A stretch of DNA of 9,748 nucleotides, from positions 1 to 9,748 of the forward strand of contig JALWGO010000197.1 of NCBI GenBank assembly GCA_027038805.1, written 5' to 3'. A program made the translations under genes and the position numbers. Shown here piece by piece: positions 7,337 through 9,748 of this stretch. The stretch comes from Thermoprotei archaeon. Lineage in GTDB: Archaea > Thermoproteota > Thermoprotei_A > Sulfolobales > WANQ01. Numbering within the stretch: the first letter of the stretch is position 1; each line of letters begins with the position of its first letter. The notes beneath the pieces are model-generated. The model was given only the letters and a program-made list of their open reading frames with translations, was not told the origin of the DNA and made no database searches.

Positions 7337-7343
7337 ACCTCCC
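7337..7343 (-). promoter_or_regulatory. Ribosome-binding site that fixes the binding-protein start
   Basis: GGGAGGT on the minus strand is a near-perfect match to the archaeal anti-Shine-Dalgarno sequence and lies four bases before the GTG at 7332. It argues against the upstream GTG at 7350, which has no comparable site. Confidence 0.75.
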
Positions 7344-7379
7344 TCGTCACTATTTTATTACCCAGAGGTAGTAAAAAAG

Positions 7380-7402
7380 ATTTTATGAAAACACCATAAA
7401 AT
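7380..7402. promoter_or_regulatory. Candidate operator: ATTTTATG-N7-CATAAAAT inverted repeat
   Basis: This is a perfect 8-bp inverted repeat with a 7-nt spacer, 48 bp upstream of the binding-protein start. It overlaps the probable box A (7396-7405) and reaches almost to the predicted transcription start near 7373. That is a repressor position, and the TrmB-like protein of the same block is the likely ligand. A/T-rich arms in an A/T-rich gap weaken the statistical case. Confidence 0.45.
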
Positions 7403-7405
7403 AAG
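7396..7405 (-). promoter_or_regulatory. Probable box A of the binding-protein operon
   Basis: CTTATTTTAT on the minus strand lies about 65 bp before the GTG start and predicts transcription from near 7373 with a leader of about 40 nt. It shares CTTATTTTA with the box A proposed for the trmB-like gene. Confidence 0.45.
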
Positions 7406-7430
7406 CTAAATATGATAATAAATAGAGCCT

Positions 7431-7459
7431 AGAAAATATAGAAAAGAAAGAACAAAACT
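7431..7459 (-). terminator. T-rich stretch, possible terminator of the prefoldin pair
   Basis: About 100 bp after the prefoldin beta stop, the minus strand is strongly pyrimidine-rich with repeated TTTT runs (for example TTTTGTTCTTTCTTTTC). This could end the prefoldin transcript before the next promoter. The remaining gap (7460-7560) is A/T-rich with no ORF or RNA gene seen. Confidence 0.35.
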
Positions 7460-7560
7460 AGAACAAGGAATTTAGTACAACTTATAATTACATAGCAATC
7501 ATAGTTTAGGAAAACATTAATTAATTTACTTGTAGAGGAGGAGAAAACAATTAGATTGTA

Positions 7561-7884
7561 TTAGGGGGTTCTCGTTAGCTTTCTTTCAAGTTCTCTTATT
7601 TCTTCCAATAGTTTTTTCTGCTCTACTTCGAGTTTTTCTATTCTAATTCTTGTTAGTTCTTCTTCTTCGCTTAGATACTGGAGTGCTTCCTCTTTGGTGA
7701 CTTCTATTACGAGCCCGCCTAGTTCTCGGTATATTTTACGCTCAATGTTTTTCTCTAGTATCCTCTTGGCTTCGCTCATCTCGGATAGTTTTGATTTTAG
7801 GGCTAGTAGCTCGCTTGTCAGCTTATTGTACTTGTAGTATAGTTCTTGGAGTCTTACCACGACATCACGTATGTTGGCTGCCAA
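7561..7884 (-). CDS. pfdB: Prefoldin beta subunit
   Basis: This is a subunit of the hexameric (two alpha, four beta) jellyfish-shaped chaperone that holds unfolded proteins and passes them to the thermosome. The 107 residues are slightly shorter than the usual 117-120. An N-terminal coiled coil (about 5-48) is followed by the beta-hairpin segment KIYRELGGLVIEVTKEEALQYL (50-71), which matches the family's VYK-VG-LVKV-KDEA pattern. A second coiled coil (72-104) is rich in Leu, Glu and Lys. The start is TTG; AGGAGAA (7891-7897) lies eight bases upstream and overlaps the stop codon of the alpha gene, implying coupled translation. Direct adjacency to the alpha gene is not the usual crenarchaeal order, where each subunit sits with ribosomal or RNA-polymerase genes, so a second heat-related copy is possible. 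Confidence 0.85.
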   Translation of the reverse strand: MAANIRDVVVRLQELYYKYNKLTSELLALKSKLSEMSEAKRILEKNIERKIYRELGGLVIEVTKEEALQYLSEEEELTRIRIEKLEVEQKKLLEEIRELERKLTRTP

Positions 7885-7890
7885 TGCCGG

Positions 7891-7897
7891 TTCTCCT
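7891..7897 (-). promoter_or_regulatory. Ribosome-binding site of pfdB overlapping the pfdA stop
   Basis: AGGAGAA on the minus strand overlaps the TAG stop of the alpha gene (7896-7898) and lies eight bases before a TTG start. It supports the TTG over a GTG eight codons further in, and suggests that ribosomes finishing the alpha chain reinitiate on beta. Confidence 0.6.
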
Positions 7898-8342
7898 AGC
7901 TTTTGCTCTCGCTTTTGGTTTCTTCTCTTGCTAGTTCTTCTACTTGGGGGAGTATTTCGTTTATCTTACGGTTTATTTCCTCTAGTTTTCTTAGTAGGTC
8001 TAGTCTTAGGCTTTCTAGAGCCTTTATGCGCTCCTCCATCATCTTCTTGGCGTCGTCTACGCTTGCCTCAATGCTTAGCCTTCCGCCAACACCCATTACA
8101 ACTGTTTCTACTTTCTCTACTTTAGCTCGTATGAAGTTTCCTGCACCTATTGGTACTAGAACTGTTTTTCCTTCACCGTGCTTCTTTAAGTACTCTAATA
8201 CCTCCATTGCCGTAGCTATATCCCATATAGTATTGTTTAAAGCATCTATTTGTGATCTGAGATAGTCTGCTTGTGATATTAGGCTTCTTAACTCGTCTTG
8301 TAGTTTCTGTAGTCTTTCATGATTCTTTAACTTCTCGGCCAT
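7896..8342 (-). CDS. pfdA: Prefoldin alpha subunit
   Basis: This is the alpha subunit of the prefoldin (GimC) chaperone. Its 148 residues match the family. An N-terminal coiled coil (about 3-55) leads into the diagnostic hairpin core VLVPIGAGNFIRAKVEKVETVVMGVGGRLSIEASVDDA (61-98). A C-terminal coiled coil (99-140) ends in a polar Glu/Ser/Lys tail. The core resembles the euryarchaeal-type LVPIGAGSFIRAK more than the Sulfolobus form that I recall. The ATG start follows GGTGTGAG by two bases, the same leader motif as the trmB-like gene. The upstream 100 bp are almost pure A/T and probably hold the promoter. It is the first gene of a two-gene unit with pfdB, 11 bp apart. The opposite-strand frame of 120 codons over the same bases is a by-product of coiled-coil codons. 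Confidence 0.9.
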   Translation of the reverse strand: MAEKLKNHERLQKLQDELRSLISQADYLRSQIDALNNTIWDIATAMEVLEYLKKHGEGKTVLVPIGAGNFIRAKVEKVETVVMGVGGRLSIEASVDDAKKMMEERIKALESLRLDLLRKLEEINRKINEILPQVEELAREETKSESKS

Positions 8343-8446
8343 GTCTCACACCATAATATATATTATAGTAATTGAAAAATAAATATTTGGATAATAAAAT
8401 ATAGTAGAATCATATAAATACTATAAGATACAATAAGAATAATATA
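8343..8446 (-). promoter_or_regulatory. A/T-rich promoter region of the prefoldin pair
   Basis: About 100 bp before pfdA consist almost entirely of A and T, with several TATA-like stretches such as TTTATAT and ATATTTAT on the minus strand. One of these is presumably box A, but I cannot choose between them. Apart from GGTGTGAG (8345-8352), which is the ribosome-binding site, nothing else stands out. Confidence 0.4.
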
Positions 8447-8478
8447 CCCGGAGAACCGGAGGATAAAGGGTTACCCCT
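8447..8478. repeat. Pair of small G/C-rich inverted repeats in an A/T-rich gap
   Basis: CCGG-AGAA-CCGG (8448-8459) and AGGG-TTAC-CCCT (8467-8478) are adjacent four-pair stems with four-base loops. On the minus strand the second loop reads GTAA, a GNRA-type tetraloop. They lie about 10 nt after the radical SAM stop codon and may mark the 3' end of its transcript. No T-run follows closely. Confidence 0.3.
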
Positions 8479-8487
8479 AAGGATATG

Positions 8488-9342
8488 CTACATGAATAAG
8501 TACTCGTATTCTCTCGGTATACTACAACACGCATGTACTGTTTCCAAGCCGTACTTTTCTATTAATTGTTTTGATGGATTAGCTATTCTATCAACTAGTC
8601 CCTCACCTAATATGAGGTCGTCTACTTGGTTCTTGTATTTGCCCCAAGGCCTCATGCATCCCAGGCTTAGTTCTCCCCCATAGTTGGCTCGAATATATCT
8701 AAGAGTTTCCAATACATAGCTCGGCTCGGGTTTAGGGTCTTTTTCGGAAGGCGTCCCCTTGGTTGGAGCATAGATTAGTAGGACTATTATGTATGGGCTA
8801 TAGTCTTTTAGAAACCATAGCTCAGCCGGCTCATTGCCTATTAACCCGAGGCTTGATCCGACTAGGATGTGAGGTGCTATGTAGTCTGGTCCCTCCCTGT
8901 ACAGTGCTTCAAGGGTTTCAGCGTAGCGGTCAACTGCTTTTACTCCAAGTCCCTTTACTTGCTCGGTGAAGGTGGGGTTTAACGAGAACTCTAGGTCGAC
9001 TACGTCTATTCTGGCTTCACGTAGCATCCTAGCTTCTCTCCGATCAATTAGGCCTGGATGAATACTCACGACGACATCGTGTTCTCTCTTAAAATCACGT
9101 ATAACGCCTAGATAGGAGTGGAATGGAAGCTTGCCCTCCCTCGTAAATCCCCCGCTAACGAGGAATCCTCGAACGCCATTCTTATAGAGCTTCCTCATAA
9201 GCCAGTAGAGTTGTTGAGGGCTTAGAGCCTTATCCATGTGTTTTAGATAGGTTCTAGAACAATACCTACAATTAAGAGCACAAGCCGTACCAGTTATACT
9301 TATCGAAACATACTTTGGGTGGGGGACGTATGCTTTAGCCAC
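8488..9342 (-). CDS. Radical SAM protein, LipS2/biotin-synthase-related (lipoyl synthase partner?)
   Basis: This cytoplasmic iron-sulfur enzyme cleaves S-adenosylmethionine to start radical chemistry. The SAM cluster ligands are Cys21, 25 and 28 (CALNCRYC). GGFTREGKLP (64-73) occupies the SAM-binding GGE-like position, and HPG (95-97) and APHILVG (156-162) follow the barrel. Towards the C-terminus are PTKGTP (193-198), LGCMRPWGKYK (227-237) and Cys272-Cys273; these extra cysteines could hold a second cluster. The pattern matches the archaeal family long labelled 'uncharacterised homolog of biotin synthase', which I recall as including LipS2. LipS2 works with LipS1 to insert sulfur into protein-bound octanoyl groups. 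No LipS1, octanoyltransferase or lipoyl-domain gene is in view, so that role is an inference. At 284 residues it seems complete. The start is GTG with GGTGAT three bases upstream. It is divergent from a possible small gene. Confidence 0.85.
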   Translation of the reverse strand: MAKAYVPHPKYVSISITGTACALNCRYCSRTYLKHMDKALSPQQLYWLMRKLYKNGVRGFLVSGGFTREGKLPFHSYLGVIRDFKREHDVVVSIHPGLIDRREARMLREARIDVVDLEFSLNPTFTEQVKGLGVKAVDRYAETLEALYREGPDYIAPHILVGSSLGLIGNEPAELWFLKDYSPYIIVLLIYAPTKGTPSEKDPKPEPSYVLETLRYIRANYGGELSLGCMRPWGKYKNQVDDLILGEGLVDRIANPSKQLIEKYGLETVHACCSIPREYEYLFM

Positions 9343-9404
9343 ATAATCACCAGGAGACTATCTACAGAGGCTTAGAGGGACTAGTAAACGAATACGAGGC
9401 TACG

Positions 9405-9414
9405 AAAATATAAG
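9405..9414 (-). promoter_or_regulatory. Probable box A of the radical SAM gene
   Basis: CTTATATTTT on the minus strand is a good match to the archaeal box A consensus. It lies about 65 bp before the GTG start and predicts transcription from near 9383. Confidence 0.45.
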
Positions 9415-9447
9415 TCATATACAGAGATATAGGTGGTGCTGTAGGCG

Positions 9448-9456
9448 TATTTATAT
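9448..9456 (+). promoter_or_regulatory. Probable box A of the small plus-strand gene
   Basis: The sequence here contains TTTATAT, a good box A. Counting about 27 bp from its centre puts the transcription start near 9479-9481, only four to six bases before the GTG at 9485, so the message would be almost leaderless, as is common for first genes in crenarchaea. Confidence 0.4.
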
Positions 9457-9461
9457 CCTGC

Positions 9462-9479
9462 TTAGACTATTTAGACTAT
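9462..9479 (+). repeat. Perfect tandem repeat, two copies of TTAGACTAT
   Basis: The 9-bp unit TTAGACTAT occurs twice without a gap, between the probable box A and the predicted transcription start of the small ORF. Nine bases is close to one helical turn, so two protein molecules could bind on the same face. The repeat is certain; its function is not. Confidence 0.5.
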
Positions 9480-9484
9480 AGATC

Positions 9485-9589
9485 GTGATAGCTGTGGAAA
9501 AGAGAAAGAGGATTAAACTTGATAAGAGACTCGAGCCAAGAGAGATAGATGAGATAATAGAGAAGAGCTTAGGGGAGTATCTGGAGTAG
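9485..9589 (+). CDS. Possible small charged protein, 34 residues, function unknown
   Basis: A GTG-started frame of 34 codons ends in TAG. The product is very basic at the N-terminus (EKRKRIKLDKR) and acidic towards the end (EIDEIIEKSLGEYLE), with a spacing of Ile and Leu that suits one amphipathic helix. A stop codon (9479-9481) just upstream fixes the start at 9485 or at the second GTG, 9494. There is no ribosome-binding site, but a good box A lies about 33 bp upstream, consistent with an almost leaderless message. It is divergent from the radical SAM gene and convergent with the next gene. I recognise no family. It could be a real small protein or chance, since short frames are common; the ordered promoter-to-start spacing is the best support. 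Confidence 0.4.
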   Translation: MIAVEKRKRIKLDKRLEPREIDEIIEKSLGEYLE

Positions 9590-9628
9590 GGATTAGTAGA
9601 AACCTTATAGCTCTGTCAAGCATAATCT

Positions 9629-9748
9629 TTAGGCTATTATCTCTTGTATTTGTCTCCATAGTATTTCTTCGTGTCTTCTAACATGGTTTTCATCGGGGTA
9701 GTTGTAGAGTATTTTGCCGGGGGGTTCGTTATAGTATGGTCTATTGCA
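9629..9748 (-). CDS. C-terminus of an unidentified minus-strand gene, truncated by the right edge
   Basis: The last 39 codons and TAA stop of a frame that stays open to the window edge. The visible peptide is rich in Tyr, Asn, Pro and Glu (it includes NEPPGKILYNYPDENH) and then turns into a charged helix, RRHEEILWRQIQEIIA, a normal protein ending. Codon use (ATA, AGA, CTA) resembles the other genes. It converges on the small plus-strand frame with a 39-bp gap. I do not recognise the family, and too little is visible to assign a role. Confidence 0.6.
   Translation of the reverse strand, partial: CNRPYYNEPPGKILYNYPDENHVRRHEEILWRQIQEIIA

Noticed and set aside
7535..7560. Strong GAGGAGGAG ribosome-binding-like sequence on the plus strand
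   Set aside because: The only start-like codon nearby (TTG) is followed almost at once by a stop, so no gene can be supported.
7903..8265. Long plus-strand frame (120 codons) opposite prefoldin alpha
   Set aside because: It is Ser/Leu-rich low-complexity product of antisense coiled-coil codons; prefoldin on the other strand is unmistakable and has a better start context.
9354..9413. Plus-strand frame with protein-like content (TIYRGLEGLVNEYEATKI) before the small gene
   Set aside because: There is no start codon: the frame is closed by a stop at 9336-9338 and has no ATG, GTG or TTG at a usable position. It also overlaps the radical SAM leader.
1..9748. CRISPR arrays, insertion sequences, tRNA or rRNA genes
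   Set aside because: No regularly spaced repeats, transposase-like frames, terminal repeats or tRNA-like cloverleaf sequences were seen on either strand by eye; a tRNAscan or covariance-model run would settle the RNA part.

Overview
The window looks like chromosome of a hyperthermophilic archaeon, most likely a crenarchaeote (Thermoprotei, Desulfurococcales-like). The evidence is prefoldin alpha and beta genes, a TrmB-type sugar regulator, an archaeal two-radical-SAM lipoyl-synthase-like protein, frequent GTG and TTG starts, Shine-Dalgarno sites of GGTG/GGTGAT type, A/T-rich box-A promoters and heavy use of ATA, CTA, AGA and AGG codons. The species is not identifiable from the sequence alone.

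Layout. Positions 3-488 (+) are the nearly complete iron-sulfur subunit of a molybdenum hydroxylase (xanthine/aldehyde oxidase family), cut by the left edge. Positions 696-1622 (+) are an aspartate carbamoyltransferase catalytic chain (pyrB) without pyrI next to it. From 7332 down to 1673 (-) runs one coherent sugar-uptake block: substrate-binding protein, two permeases, ATPase and a TrmB-family regulator. From 8342 down to 7561 (-) is a prefoldin alpha-beta pair. Positions 8488-9342 (-) encode a radical SAM protein resembling LipS2/'biotin synthase-like' proteins. The right end has a possible 34-residue small protein (+, 9485-9589) and the C-terminus of an unidentified minus-strand gene (9629-9748).

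How it works together. The ABC block is a self-contained regulon: the anchored binding protein captures a sugar outside the cell, the MalF/MalG-like pair forms the channel, the MalK-like ATPase drives it, and the TrmB-like protein probably represses the genes until sugar binds. Both the binding-protein promoter and the trmB promoter share the box A core CTTATTTTA, and each has an inverted repeat between box A and the expected transcription start. The binding-protein/permease junction holds a terminator-like hairpin plus T5 and a second hairpin that would bury the downstream ribosome-binding site, as expected if the binding protein is made in excess. The transported sugar cannot be named because no sugar-degrading enzyme lies in the window.

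No CRISPR array, insertion sequence, rRNA or tRNA was seen. The least ordinary items are the four-cysteine loop in the binding protein, the diverged carbamoyl-phosphate loop in PyrB, the adjacency of the prefoldin genes, and the small ORF preceded by a perfect 9-bp tandem repeat.
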